A stretch of DNA of 64,000 nt from Selaginella moellendorffii (GCF_000143415.4 NW_003314332.1:647863-711862), one strand, 5' to 3'. Shown: positions 22,860-35,018, counted from the first letter of the stretch. Program-made: numbers and translations. Notes: generated by a model from the sequence alone, not told the origin.

Positions 22860-23619
22860 GACTCTAACCCAAAATTAATATACCTATTTCTATATCCAAA
22901 ATAGTCATATTGATGGAGATAAAGGGCATTGCAAGTTGTGTTTGGAGGGCAAACTTTAGTAGTGTTTGCTCTAGTGTTTAGAATTGTGTTTTTATTTATT
23001 GATTCCCTTATTTTTTAGATCTAGATCTATTCTAACTTTTTGCTAGATCTTGGATTTTAGCTATCAAATGTACTCTTTTTTTGTAATCTTCATTGTATTC
23101 CTTTTTTTTGCCAGATCCTGTCATTAATTGAGGAGTGTATGTTTTAGGCCATAGATGTTGTTATGTTATTCTCAACCAACAAAAATTGTTTTTTCTAATA
23201 TGCTTAATGTTAATCAAGTTTTTGGTATTGTAAGATGATCTTATTGGTCCTACTCCAATCCTTAGTGTGTTGCCATCATTAGTTTATCCAACATTTGATT
23301 ACCTACCTTTGCCCCTTAAAACTATCTTGCCATGTAGTACATGATTACAGAACTTTTGTTCTTGGTGTTTTGCTTTCTCTTGCTAATGTGGAGTGTGATC
23401 ATCACATCTAATAAAAAAATATAAATGATGCAATTCAGTTCTTAGAGGATATTTGAGGATTGAGTTTGTGAAGACATTGTTTACAAGTTTGAGTGAATTC
23501 CTACTAATAAAGAATTTATTTACTCTAAGGATAACTTTAAATTAAAGATTTTATGAGGTAATTTTACCTTTAACTTTATCAATATATATTTTTTTTGACC
23601 TTTTATTTCTTAGTATAGT
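22860..23619. other. Decayed, leader-like sequence between R1 and R2 (copy 2)
   Basis: Weak similarity to the start of the gypsy copy (compare CATATTGATGGAG at 22909 with CATATTGGTGGAG at 16394, followed by GTTGAAGGGCA-like sequence). No intact frame. It appears to be the older counterpart of 16380-16800. Confidence 0.35.
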
Positions 23620-24570
23620 GCCATTACTTATTAAAGATTTAGTAAGTAATAATCTATAAGAGGGAAGGGATATGTCTTGCATAGATAGAATGGATAGAAT
23701 ATCCAATTGTGTATCATGCCTCAAGTTAGGTTATATAAAGAGTTAAGCCCTAAGGTTGATCTGTCCAAAGGTTTTTAAAGGGTTCATTATTTTTCCTATT
23801 ATTTATTTGGGTGGTGCTTGGTAGATAGTGTGAGAGTAAGGTTTTGCACTTTAGGTACAAGCTACTCTACATAGAGACATTGTTAACACTTATAGCGATA
23901 GGGTAGTAGTTATTTGATACCATGCTTTAGTCACACCTCCTCAAAGTATTGGAAGGAGCTCATGATGTGAGAGGTGCTCATGATCATAGAATACTTCACC
24001 TCAATAACATGCCACCAATACCAAAGTTCAAGGATATTGAAAATGCTATTAAGTACCATTACATCAGCTTTCCTCTTCTATGTTGGTGAGGTTAGTTGCC
24101 ATCAAAGACACAAAAGACTACACACTAAGAAAAGGTTGGATGACATCTCAAACAAAAAAGTTTTAGTTCACAAATAATACAAAGATCAGGTTCTAAAACC
24201 ATGTAGATTGTGGTTGTCACTTGTCAAGAAGGGACTTTAAGAGGATGAGAAAACACTAGTTAGTTTTGTTTGTTTACTCTAGAGAAAAAGCTTAACAACA
24301 TAGATTGCTTAACATGAGGTAACAATTGATGCCAAATGCCAACACAATGATGTTATGAATGGAGTTAAGCTAACTGAAACTTGAATGATTGATAATTATA
24401 ATAAACTTTTTATTGAAAATATGTATTTTGTGGAGTAATTGAATGAAGCTCATTGTTAAACCCTTTTTGGAATAAAGCAGGACCTAAACCAATTCATAAT
24501 GTTTAGATGGATGTTGAAATGAATGTGAACTTCAAAAGCCCTTTGAGCAGTAGAAAACCAGACACAAAGG
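23620..24570 (+). repeat. Direct repeat R2, copy 2
   Basis: Second copy of 20200-21185 with many small indels. No coding content is seen. Confidence 0.65.
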
Positions 24571-25250
24571 GATATTGAGGTTGCAATAATCTATCCAGAA
24601 AATCAAAGAGTTATAATATAGTGATATAGTACATCATAAAATATATACGAACAAAAACATGAAATGAAGAGAGTCATCTTTCTTAGAATGTAATACAATA
24701 ATGAGCTAACCTACCCCCTTTCTAATGCTATTTAAGGGCTGGGCAATTCACCAAGTTAGAAACAAGGAAGATTACAAGTTCATATTCTTAGTTCACTCAC
24801 TTCCTGCATTTCTGAACACCATAACAAAACTACATATCACACAGATAAACATCATATATACTCATAATATGGGAACAAGAACAAAAACAATGCATAGGCA
24901 AGACAATCTTCAACAAACATGAAGAGAAGGATGCAAAATACAAAGCATCCATTGTAAAACTTGCACACCAGTCTCACCAAAATATAATATATAGACCTTG
25001 TAATCTTCCTTATTTCCAGCTTGGAGAATTGCCTGGATGCAGTGCATCCTTCATTGTCATTCTAGTGTGAAAAACATAGTGTTAGCTTGTGCATTTTAAA
25101 GACTATTATGTTGTCCCGATGTAAACGCGAGCTCCCCAACGATCAGGCGCGACCTCTCCAAGGATCAAGCGCGAGCTCTCCAATCATTAATAGCGCATGC
25201 TTCCATATGGTCTCTCATACTCCAAACTCACCTCATTTGGCCAAGTGTCT
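24571..25250. other. AT-rich stretch, no gene seen
   Basis: I see no convincing frame or family signature. Base composition turns GC-richer from about 25100, marking the edge of the gene block. Confidence 0.5.
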
Positions 25251-25359
25251 TGTAGAGCTAGAATTGTAGCTCAAAGTTGCTCTCGGTCAGGGGTTCTAAG
25301 GTTATCTTTCATACGAGGTGGCGAGACTAGCAAACTTATATAATTGTACGTGTGAACCA

Positions 25360-25990
25360 CATAGGATTGGTCACTGCGACTTGATTCTTGGTTCCCAGGT
25401 CTTAAGAATCTTGCAAATGGACTCCACGGCCACTTTCTTAAACACCTAGTAACGAGGAGCGAGCATTTCGCAAAAGCCATGCCTGGAATATGATAGAAAA
25501 ACGTACCAGATCTTCGTGCACCCGCCGGAACGCTTGGCAGAAACGCTCCGCCCCTTCCTTTCCTAGCTGTGTGGAGACGACGAAGATTGAGAGTTTGCAA
25601 ACATGCTGGTACTCACTATCCACACACCTTTGGCTCCGCAAGAGTTTTCACCTTCATCCAGAATGCTCCTGTCAAACTGGTGTTAAGAGAAAAGAAGAAG
25701 AAGAAGCAGAAGCTCACCGTGTGTAGTTCCCTGTGTTCCATTCTCATCCTTGTCCTTGGATCAAGTAAGATATACTGAACTGAAATGCTTCCTTGTTTCC
25801 ACATACCTTGTCCAGAGATTGCGTTGAGAGTGGCCGATCTTCTTCCTGCCAGAACAATCATAAAAATGCTAGGAAAGATGAGATATCTAGAGCAAGAGCT
25901 TTCAAGTCTCACAATGATAGAGCTGACACTTCGTGAGCAGCAAAGCGTCGCTAAAGCATGAGACATCCAATCAAGCAAGTCTCTCGACAT
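25360..25990 (-). CDS. Candidate multi-exon gene, unknown product (uncertain)
   Basis: The minus strand shows a chain of possible short exons bounded by GT-AG signals. One starts at ATG 25990 (MSRDLLDWMSHALATL). Others encode EEDRPLSTQSLDK, YILLDPRTRMRMEHRELHT (about 25773-25718), FDRSILDEGENSCGAK (about 25680), LGKEGAERFCQAFRRVHEDL (about 25566-25507) and a final segment KVAVESICKILKTWEPRIKSQ ending in a stop near 25373. Some junctions keep phase; others could not be settled. I do not recognise the family. It would be head-to-head with the methyltransferase gene across the assembly gap. Confidence 0.35.
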
Positions 25991-26162
25991 GTCAGCAAAT
26001 GCTTAGCACAATGCGCGACTGCGCCCAATCCAATCCAGAAGCCAATCGCCAAATGAGAGAAAGTGAAAGAGGGAGATCGAGATGGAGCTTACGCAGTAGT
26101 CACGGGAGCGCACGACTGGAAAGATCTGGAGAAGGCGCTGGAACTGATGATCCTGTATCTCC

Positions 26163-26262
26163 NNNNNNNNNNNNNNNNNNNNNNNNNNNNNNNNNNNNNN
26201 NNNNNNNNNNNNNNNNNNNNNNNNNNNNNNNNNNNNNNNNNNNNNNNNNNNNNNNNNNNNNN
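26163..26262. other. Assembly gap (100 N)
   Basis: Exactly 100 undetermined bases, a conventional placeholder. The true size is unknown. The gap is just upstream of the methyltransferase start codon chosen here. Confidence 1.
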
Positions 26263-26270
26263 GAGCTCCA

Positions 26271-27669
26271 ATGGAGGAGCTCGTGAGCGCCTATCGAGCA
26301 ATGGAGGCGCCGTCGGTGATCGTATCCCTGGCCAGGTGATCCTTCTCGCGCGATAATCCATTCCAATGGGGTGATGCTTCTCAGGGGATTTGGCGGCGGA
26401 TGCTTGTCAGAGCAAGTCCAACAAGTTTTTATGGATCGGTGTGTCAAAGACGAGGTATGCGTGATCGCATTTAATGTATGCCATGACTAAGCTCCCCTGT
26501 GTGAAAGATTTGCAGGATTTTTCCTCCAAGTTCTTCTTACATAAGAAACTGTCTTAAGCAATTTATTCTTGCTGTGGAAGCCGAGTCGAGCTGCGCTTTG
26601 GATAGCCTTTACGACGAACACGCTGCGTTGCTGTTAAGGTGAAGCAAATCGAAAACTCCATTTCATCCTTTCGTTTTTCTCATATGGTTTCTCGTGACTT
26701 TCAGGATAGAAGACGGAAACAGCATGGCCTACAAGACGTTCTCTTATGCAGTACCGGGCGAGGATAAGCGCAGTGGAACCGTGACTCTTCGCCTGTCTCT
26801 TAACATGCTCGAAGGAGGCACGGGGTTTGTCCAATGGTTTTTCCTTGAGATTTTGTTTGATCATCTGTTTCTTTAAGGTGCTTTTGCTGGCCTGCCGGAG
26901 TTTATCTGGCAGAGCTCGTTCTTTCGTATCCATGGCTGATCAAAGGCAAACGTTGTTTGGAGGTAATCCAATTTTCTAATAGTTTTGATAGATCTTTTGG
27001 AGATTCTATGTGGTATTAGCTGGGGTCCGGAGCGGGACTGGTTGGTGTCTGTCTAGCTAGGCTACAACCTTTTGAGGTTTGTGCTGTCAAATCTTCTCTC
27101 ACGTTCAAACTTCAAAATCAGTTGTGCAGCTTGTTTTGACGGATGGTGACCTCTCGACCTTCGCAAATCTCAGGCACAATCTTGAAATCAACGGAATCGT
27201 GTTGGATACAGACGAACAAGAAAAGGTTGCGCTCTTGTCTTCTTGTTTTTGTAACTTATTGTTCTAGACACAGGTCAAGTGTCGTCGCTTGGAGTGGGAG
27301 GACGCGTGTTCTACGGAACTTTATAAAGCTGATATCATGTAAGTGGTATTATAATGAGTAGTTTTCCTCGTGTTGATTGATGGCTCCAACAGTTTAGGCG
27401 CAGATATCATCTATGACACTGCTTGCATACCACACCTTGTAAAAGTTCTTGCGCTTTTACTTCAGGCAGATGCTGGCGCCGAGGCAATTCTCGCAACCGT
27501 GAAACGAAATCCCGATACCATATCGGCATTCTGTAATGCTGCCACCCAAGCTGGTCTCGAGGTTTCGGATGTATCAAGGACAATGGTACCTCTGAAATGC
27601 TTTCAGGGCCTGGTCTCGTTTGACAATTCGAACATGCTGCTTCACAAGGTTGTTGCCAAGCCAGTTTAG
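26271..27669 (+). CDS. EEF2KMT/FAM86-like protein-lysine methyltransferase
   Basis: Nine exons can be read with intact phase: 26271-26335, 26385-26454, 26508-26638, 26705-26824, 26878-26962, 27020-27076, 27130-27225, 27268-27338, 27393-27669, giving 323 aa. The N-terminal FAM86-type region has PPSSSYIRNCLKQFI and LDSLYDEHAALLL. The seven-beta-strand methyltransferase core follows: NMLEGGTGCFCWPAG, the SAM-binding loop LELGSGAGLVG, the LTDGD acidic strand end, LEWED, and GADIIYDTACIPHLV, then TVKRNPDTISAF near the C-terminus. In other eukaryotes this family trimethylates a lysine of elongation factor eEF2 in the cytosol. The first two exons are least certain, and the start could lie in the assembly gap. 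Introns are 42-66 bp. Confidence 0.8.
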
Positions 27670-27989
27670 AGCGTGATCCCGCTTGAAAAACAAATTTTTA
27701 TTCTAAAAGAGAATGAGGAAACATGAAGGTGGAAGGTACTGGAGAAGTTCCTCGCTGATCTTGTTTCTAACTCAGACCGTAATTGCTACAGACTAAACTC
27801 ATCGCAAGAACTCCGGCTCGTGCAAAGATCGTCGGCCCAAAAGCCAGGTTTGTCATGTCAGTGGGATCCAAGTTAAGACGAAGCTAACGATTCCGTGCGT
27901 GTGTAGGTGTGTCACATATGCGTCATGAGTTCGCAGCGCCGAATGGTCGCACGTCCTTGCTCGCAGTTGATCTTTGCGTTTCAGCGGAC
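27670..27989. other. Intergenic, no gene seen
   Basis: It holds the 3' flank of the methyltransferase gene and the upstream region of the nsLTP gene. No other element is recognised. Confidence 0.5.
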
Positions 27990-27997
27990 TATAAAAG
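27990..27997 (+). promoter_or_regulatory. TATA box of the nsLTP gene
   Basis: TATAAAAG lies 73 bp upstream of the nsLTP start codon, a normal plant spacing. Confidence 0.65.
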
Positions 27998-28062
27998 CTC
28001 GTCGCTGCGATCCGACAACAGAAGCTATTTTTCTTCCTTTTCTGGCAGTCTCGAGAGAAAGG

Positions 28063-28389
28063 ATGGAGTCAGGTGCAGCTCGCGTGTCCGCACTCCTGGT
28101 GCTGCTGTTGGTGCTCGTCTCGTGGCGTGGCTCCGAATCGTGCGACGACAGCAACGCACTTGCGCAGCTCAGCGACTGTGCCGATTACGTTCACACCGGC
28201 TCGACGACCGCCAATCCCCCGGCAGCCTGCTGCCAGGAGCTCAAAGGCATCGATATAACGTGCATGTGTGCCGCGGTCCGCAGTGGCGCTGGCGGGACTC
28301 CTCCTTCGGGACTCAACGTCACGAGGGTGCTGCTGCTTCCGTCGCAATGCGGCTTGACGCCCGTGGATTGCTCCACCCCCAGCAACTGA
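28063..28389 (+). CDS. Non-specific lipid transfer protein (8-Cys)
   Basis: This is a 108-aa intron-less protein. Signal peptide: residues 1-25 with the core ALLVLLLVLVSW. The mature part has the eight-cysteine motif C27, C39, C56-C57, C67-x-C69, C96 and C103, which folds as four helices around a lipid cavity in the apoplast. The PPAACCQELKG and CMCAAV segments are typical. There is no C-terminal GPI-type hydrophobic tail, so it should be freely secreted. The ATG at 28063 is chosen because the signal peptide begins there; upstream in-frame Met codons lie before or at the TATA box. Confidence 0.88.
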   Translation: MESGAARVSALLVLLLVLVSWRGSESCDDSNALAQLSDCADYVHTGSTTANPPAACCQELKGIDITCMCAAVRSGAGGTPPSGLNVTRVLLLPSQCGLTPVDCSTPSN

Positions 28390-29580
28390 TCCAGGTAGCA
28401 AAGTTTGTTTTTTCTTTTTTTTTTTCCTTTCTGCTTTGCTCACTTACGAGTTTCATCGTGTTGGTTCTTTCTCCAGATCACACACTTGAAATAAGTGTCT
28501 TCTCCTGAAAATAAGCTCAGCAGCAGCACTTGTCCACGGGAGAGACCAAAATCCATACGTGAATCAAGTAAGAGACATTTGCTTTTTAGAAATCTAGCGC
28601 TTTGTGTGTGTCGTCGCGTCTCGTCTCGTCTCGTCTCTCTTTGTCGCTTATCATTCTTCGCATTCTTCTTCTCACTCTCATTCGCTCGCTCGACGATTGC
28701 ATCCCAATCCATGTTTGTGTGTCTGTTGCTTTCTCTCACTCTCTCGCTCTCTCTCTCTCGCTCTCACACTCTCTCTCACACTCGCTCGCTCTCTTCCATG
28801 CACGCTCTAGTCTGCTCTCGCCCAGTTATAAAAAATCTTTGTCCCTTTGACTTCATGGCGAGAGCAACAATTTCAATGCACGAACGGCGGTGATGATCGC
28901 GCTTTGACTTTGCAACTCTGGCGCGGTGGAGCCATGGTCAACACATCCCAAAACTCTCTGTTGTTTTGGATAGAAATCGATGCGTAGCATTTGACTTTGC
29001 AATGGCGTGGAAGGTGGCGGTGGTGACAAACTTGGAGAACCCTAGTGTGCGGCGCTAGCGCCTAGGCTTTTTCACAAGCACCCAAAAGAATCTTTAGGCA
29101 TTGACTCTTCCCTTTGATTCAATCGATTCAATCAAACAAAAGTATTTTCTCGCTATCTTTCAGTTCTAAGTATGGAGAAAAGGTGGTGAGTCGTGAGTGA
29201 GTTCTCATAAGTTCTGTGTTATGAGATCTTTGTTTTTGATCGACATAAAGCAAACCATACAAACTATGTAGGTAGTAAAGGAAGAGTTCTTTATTTTTGC
29301 ATCGCGAGACGTAAACAACGCCGCACGAGCGTGGAATTTTGTCTAAACCGCCAGCATTTATAACCCCGCGCCATTAAATCCTGGCCGTCACCTCCTTAAT
29401 CTCCGCACATCCTGCGGTTGCAACCACCCCACGTGGGTGTTATTCCCTTTACCCCTTGTATTATCGCTTTATTGACGTGCACGACGAGCCACCGCGCCCG
29501 TCAAGCCCGTCTCCCTCTTCTCTCTTTTCTTTTGCCATCGCCATTGCCATAGCCGTGAAAGAAAAGAATTAACGCCGCGG
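28390..29580. other. Intergenic; CT-rich microsatellite at 28618-28800
   Basis: Runs of TCTCG, CTCTCT and CACTCTC fill 28618-28800. A G-box-like CCACGTGG lies at about 29428. No convincing gene: the plus-strand frames here are low-complexity Ser/Leu runs. Confidence 0.6.
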
Positions 29581-30005
29581 TCTTGTGCCCAAAGCTCACT
29601 CACAGCTGTGGAGCATTTGTTGGAGCGCGCTGTCTCGCGACAGATCTCTCGGATCTTTGTCCCAATTCTCCATCCCGGTCGCGTTTTCCAGCGGCGTTTC
29701 GGAGGGCGGCGCGGGAGCTCTCAAATCGGCGGGCATTCCTCTCATCTCACAGGTTCTTGTCTTCGCTAGCCTTGCTCGCCCAGAATCAAGGAAAGCGAAG
29801 AAGCTCGGAGAAGCGAATTGGGTCTATCCATGAAAACAGGCACCAGGGGGAATCTGGCTTGGGTGGTCGGCTGCTAGGAGGTGTTTGTCAAGTGGGTTGT
29901 GGCCGGAATTGGAGATGGAGCTCCCAGATCGCAGGAGAGATTGATAGGTCGGCCAAAGTGGAGGTGGGTTTTCGCGGCTTGGTTGCTTGGCTCCACACAG
30001 ACCCT

Positions 30006-31978
30006 ATGCCTGGGGTTATGGCCAACACTGACAACCAAGGCAATGTGGTGCCACAGCGAGACCCTTCGCCCGAGCTCCAGGTACTTTCACTCTTTCACTA
30101 GATAGAACTTAGAACAAAGAAAAAAGAAAAAAGCTTGCTCTTCGTGCGCTCGCTCGAGTGAAAGTGGAGAGTGTGAGAGTAGAGTGGAGTGAAGCAAGCA
30201 TCGGTTTCCTAGTGCTAGATTTTGTTTTGTGGCTGCGTGCTTTCTTCAAGGCGAGCGAGCGTTACTGTATCGCGATAGAAAAGAATAGTTTCAGCTGGTT
30301 CTCTAGCGGAACGAGAAGAACTTACACTCGTTTTTTTTCGTGTTCTTGTCCTTCGCAGCGGCAGCGGGGGAAGTGCTGGGGGAAATTCTGGTGCCTCGGC
30401 TCCTCCCGGAAGCGAGGAATGCGAATTTGCCCCGCGAGACAAGAAGGCCCGGCGTCGGCCACCAATGCATGGACAAACGGAGCTTCGTCCTCCACCGCCG
30501 CCAACCAGTTCGTCGGCCTCTCGCCATCGCTGCTAGCACCGCCATCCTCCCCGGCGTCCTTCGCAAACTCGGGGAATCCTTCCACGGTGCAGTCCCCCGC
30601 CAGCTTCACCGTCTCTCTCTGCGTCCCCGCCGCCAGCTCCTGCTCCCCGGCCTTCGACTCCACCGCCACCATGTTTACCATCGGACCATACGCTCACGAG
30701 ACGACGCTCGTCACCCCGCCAGCTTTCTCGGCCTTCACCACCGCGCCGTCCACCGCTCCATTCACGCCGCCGCCGGAGCTCGCGCACCTCACCACCCCGT
30801 CCTCGCCCGACGTTCCATTCGCGCAGCTCTTGACGTCGCTCAAGAACAAAGGCGCGGTGGCGGGAGGAGCGGCGCCGCCATACTCGGCCTCGCCGTTTGC
30901 GTCACCCGACTACGTGTCCCGGGGCGACATGCAACCGTCGTATCACTTGTATCCCGAGAGCCCGCTGACCAGCCTCATCTCTCCGGCCTCCGGGGTGTCC
31001 GAGTCGGGCCCTCCATCGCCGCTACCCGAGCTCGAGTTCCCGGCAGCCATCACTGCGGCCAAGGCGGCCAAGGCCACCAGCGTCCGCTTGGCTGTGAGCT
31101 TGTGCGACCGGCGAGCTGTGAGACTGGGACACGAGACGCCACAGTCGCTGGACTCCAACAATCACTCGAGGGAGCTGGAGCCGATCAAGATCTTGAGTCC
31201 TCCCAGGGGGCAGTATGAGGAGAGGTGGTGCTCCAGGACGCTCGACTCGTGCTCCACGTCGAGTAACGCTGTTGCTGCTACCAAGTCGATGGAGGAGTTG
31301 CCGCGGAGGAGCCATTCGTGTGGCGGGATCGATGAAGTGGAGCTCAAGAGATCGCTGTCGCAAGTCGGAGCTCTTCCGCGAGGTGGAGACGATGACGATC
31401 GAGCTGACGCAGATGTAGATACGATGGTGGTGGAGGATTCGCAGCAGCCGACGTCGGCTTTGCTCAGGGGTGGCGACGATGATATCTCGGACTCTCTCCG
31501 GGACGAAGAAGGAAGAACAGAGAAGAACAACGACCTTGGTGCTACTGCTGAGACAACAACGCATTCTCGGCCTATCGAAGAAGATGGAGTTGGAGTTTGC
31601 TCGTCTTCTTCATCGTCTTCTTGTTTGGACAAGTCGGGTGACGTGGAAGGAGAAGCGAAGAGATTCGAAGAACAGGCACTCGAGTCGCCTAGAAGCGACT
31701 GTGGGATCGTTCTGGAAGTGGAGATAACTCCGGACGATCTCGTCAAGGTGAACATCACAGGTGCCAAGAACAAGAAGAAGAATGGCATCGTCACCAAGAA
31801 GAATGGCTTCCACCACCACCACCACCACCACCATAACCATCGAAATGGTTTTGTGGCGAGCTCCAAGTCGAGCTGGGAAGACTTGGACGCCATGTCTGTG
31901 GATTGCATGGAGCTCAACCTGACCGATAACACCATCAAATCGCCTCTCAAGTCTTCTCCCATCATGGATTCATGCTAA
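30006..31978 (+). CDS. Hydroxyproline-rich glycoprotein family protein
   Basis: Two exons, 30006-30080 and 30359-31978 (phase-0 intron, 278 bp), give about 564 aa. The N-terminus has the family's basic Cys/Trp patch (RGKCWGKFWCLGSSRKRG). Then come the conserved blocks LSPSLLAPPSSPASFANS, GPYAHETTLVTPPAFSAFTT, APSTAPFTPPPELAHLTTPS and SPDVPFAQLLTS, known from an Arabidopsis family annotated as hydroxyproline-rich glycoproteins (At4g25620/At5g52430 type), whose function is poorly defined. No signal peptide is seen, so a cell-wall role is doubtful. The C-terminal half is acidic, Ser-rich and has a run of eight His (about 31811-31834), not shared with the relatives I recall. The long open upstream region (29583-30005) is probably 5'UTR. 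Confidence 0.85.
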
Positions 31979-33008
31979 AGTTTGTGCTTGTGGTAAGCTC
32001 TCTCTTTTTTCTACGTTTTCCTTTCTTCTTTCAAACAAGACATCTTGGAGCTCGCAAGCTAAGTAGATTGGCGCTGTTGATTCCAGCCCCTCCTGTTAAT
32101 TATTTTCACAAAAGCAACTAAGTTTTTTTTTCTTCCTCCATCCAACTCTTGCGTCGTGAGTGAGTCGAGAGGAAGGAGTAAAGGAAAGGAACAAAGAGTG
32201 CTAGAACGTCATGATCTGGTGAAGCACAGGACAGTGATGTAAAAAGCACAGCATAACGTATGGAGGGGATTGGGAAGAACACGCATGATCTTGTCAAGGT
32301 ACTCGACAAATCGATCGAGAACACTCTTCTGACCTGGTAGAGCCGGAGGAGGGGGAGGAAGCGCGAGTAAATTCTCCGAGCTTCTTCTCACGTAGAGCAC
32401 GACTCCTCGTCGTTCCAATTCGCACGACAAGCTGGTGTAGTCACTGCTACTACTCTTAGCATCCCTTTCGAGTGTAATTGCCGAGGCCATTGAATGATCT
32501 CGCTCGCTCGAAGCAAAGAAAACGAATCCTGGAAGCAATTGAGCACTCAAGAGCTTTCCTTTTGGTTCTTCTCGATCGCGAGGAGGAGCAAAATGTTAGT
32601 GTCCTCAAGGATCTGAGGAGAGAGAGAAGTGTAGCTATAAGATGGCTCTGATTGATTGATTGATTGCCTTTGCAAAACATGGGACCCTCTCTTGATGTCC
32701 GAGTCGAAAGGAAAAGGAGAAAAAAGAGACACTTTCGGCAAGGAACGATGTGATACTCTACTCTTCCAGAAAAGAAAGAAGGAAACAATGTATGTACAGT
32801 TGCTTGCGTGATGCGAGAAAAGGAGGAAGTTCATGTCGAAGATGAGCTCCACCACCTAGAAACGTGAGTGGATCAATGAATGATAGAAGAAAGAAGAAAG
32901 GAAGGAAAAATTCTCGTACCTTTTCTCCTCTGTTTTCGAGCAGCGTGTTAATCCGTGCTGATCGAGCGAGCTCTCGAAATCTCTAGAAACCTTTAGTGGA
33001 AGTGAGAT
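31979..33008. other. Intergenic / 3' flanks of two convergent genes
   Basis: The region lies between the convergent glycoprotein-family and Ninja genes. A minus-strand frame (32550-32209, including MASAITLERDAKSSSSDYTS and LLALPPPPPALPGQ) is open for 113 aa, but no family is recognised and I do not call it a gene. Confidence 0.45.
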
Positions 33009-34888
33009 TCAAATCTGTGTCGCAGTTCTCCTGCCCGGGCTGACGACGATACACTTTTCGGGATTGGCAACGTCCACTCCACCGGCGTGCTCCACAAACT
33101 CCTTGGCACTCATGTGTTGTCCATGGCAGGCACACACAATCTTCACCTCGCCCTTCTTGTATGCGAACAAAACTCCCGTCACCGTCTTGCCATTGGGTCC
33201 CGTTCCAGTCGTCGTCACCCACGGCAGATCGCTCACCACACTGCTGCTGCTGGATCGTGCCACCATCGCTGCTGCCTGGCTCGACCTCTCCGGATCTTCC
33301 CAGCCTACTGCGCCGTCAACTTGTTCTTCTTGCTGCGGCTTCTTAGGGCTCCGGAACGCCGAGCTCGTGCTGCTTCGCCTGCTCCAGCTATCCACGGACG
33401 AGCCCATGCTCGATCGCATAGCGGCGCCCTCGGACAAAGTTCTCATCAACGACCTGTTGCATCGAACCGGACTTGGAGCGCGGAGCGTGCTGCTTCTTTG
33501 CTGCTGCTGCTGCCGCTGGAGGAGGAGATACTCCTGGCGGAGGTTTGCTCCAAGAGAAGACGAGCGCAGGAGAGATGGAGGTGGCGGCGGGGTCAGAGGT
33601 GGCGGAGGTACCGGCGGCGGAAGCCTTACGTCGCCATCTGCAAAGACCAAATGCAATGGTGGTCATACCATGGCTCGAGGACCATCATACCTTCGCGAGA
33701 AGATATGACCACCTTTTGCTCCATCGAAGACGGGCATGCAAACGATCCGGAGGCCATCACCATGGCTACCGAGGAAGAGCCGGCGCTGCTCGACTGAGAA
33801 GAACCCATGGCTCGAGGAGGAACTGGCAGCTGGTCATCCGGAAGAGTGGCCTCTTCGCCACCATCATCCGGCCTTACCATCTTGCGCATCTCCAAGAACT
33901 TGTCAATCCACTCGGTCTTGGGCTCGTGCACAGGGCTGGGCCGTATCACACCGCTAAAGCTCGTAGCAGTACCCGCGGTCGTACACGTATTTAGAGCCCT
34001 GGCGGTAGCGTCTGGAGCTTCAGCTTTAACGTTTCCGGCGGAGGAGTCGAGGGTGGCCGCGGAAGAATCCAAGCTCCTCCTGGACTTCCTGATAGCATGG
34101 CTATGGCCGCGGCCCGGTCTCGTGGCCTTGTTCTCGGTGGGACGATCCTCCACGTCCGCCTCATCCTTGACGACTGGCTTCTTCCTGGGGTGATGGTGAG
34201 AGTGCGAGGACGTGGTTCCAGAGCCGGAGCTCTTCCGGCGCTGCTGCTTCTGCTCCTCGATGAGAATCCTGCGCTTCTTGCGCGCCTCCTGCCGCTTCTG
34301 GCACTGCACCTCGCGCTTGAGCCGCTGCTGCTCCAACACTCTCCAGTTCACGGGCAGGGAATCCGACCGAGCCAGCGATGGCTGCCTTGCGCTTCCTACA
34401 TTTACACTTGCAACACCCGAGCTCCCTGCCGGGGCGAGCACACGATCGTCGCACTGCTGCTCCTCGTCTCGCAGGGGAGAAGGAGGACACGATGAAACTC
34501 CCGAGTGGGCGAAGGACGAGAGGCCGAGGCTGAGCTCCAGACCACTCTCAAGATGCCTTCCTCCAGCTCCTCCCAGTTGCTGCGTCGTTGGAGAAGGATC
34601 TTGGTGGTGGCGGTGTTGCTGGTGGCGCGGAGGAGTGATGCAGAGATGGGGCAGCAGCGGCTGGAGTTTGAGCAGCAAATCCTGCGTCCCAGCAGCAGTG
34701 GCAGTGGCGGCGGCGGCGGCGGCAGCACAAATTGTGGAGGAGGACGCTGAGGAGGACGAGGAGGAGAGTGTAGCAGCAGTGGGACTGGCAGTGGGAGCGG
34801 GAGCTTCGATGTCTACCTTTACGGTCATGGTAAAGTGGACGCGATTGCTGCTGCTCGTGGATGCGCCCTCGCTGCTACCGCTCATCAT
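33009..34888 (-). CDS. Ninja/AFP-family transcriptional co-repressor adaptor
   Basis: Two exons, 34888-33691 and 33637-33009 with a 53-bp phase-1 intron, give 608 aa. Motifs: an EAR repression motif LELSLGL (residues 117-123), which recruits TOPLESS-type co-repressors; a basic helix/NLS (RLKREVQCQKRQEARKKRR, about 189-207); and the C-terminal Jas-like domain with DLPWVTTTGTGPNGKTVTG and KIVCACHGQHMSAKEFVEHAG (about 536-590). This is the architecture of NINJA (jasmonate) and ABI-five-binding proteins (ABA), which link JAZ or ABI5 to TOPLESS in the nucleus. Which hormone applies here cannot be told from sequence. Low-complexity Ser/Ala tracts lie at 40-65. MMSGS is chosen as start because upstream in-frame sequence is a translated CT-repeat. 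Confidence 0.92.
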
Positions 34889-34922
34889 GCTGATCCGCCG
34901 CTCACTTCGCCGCCGCGCAAGA

Positions 34923-34981
34923 TCTCTCTCGCTCTCTCCCTCTCTCTCTCTCTCTTCCCTCCCCTCTCTCTCTCTCTTCCC
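34923..34981 (-). repeat. CT/GA-rich tract in the Ninja 5' leader
   Basis: CTCTCT-type runs lie 35-93 bp upstream of the Ninja start codon, so the leader would contain a GAGA tract on the coding strand. Confidence 0.9.
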
Positions 34982-35018
34982 CCCAATCCTCGCTAAACCT
35001 AGCGGCCTGTCCACGCAG

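Noticed and set aside
28495-28893. Open plus-strand frames over the CT-rich tract
   Set aside because: They are translations of TCTCG/CTCTCT repeats (Ser/Leu/Arg runs) without start context or family.
33064-33708. Long plus-strand frames opposite the Ninja gene
   Set aside because: Antisense of low-complexity Ser/Gln/Pro codons; the minus strand carries the EAR and Jas-like domains with a consistent intron.
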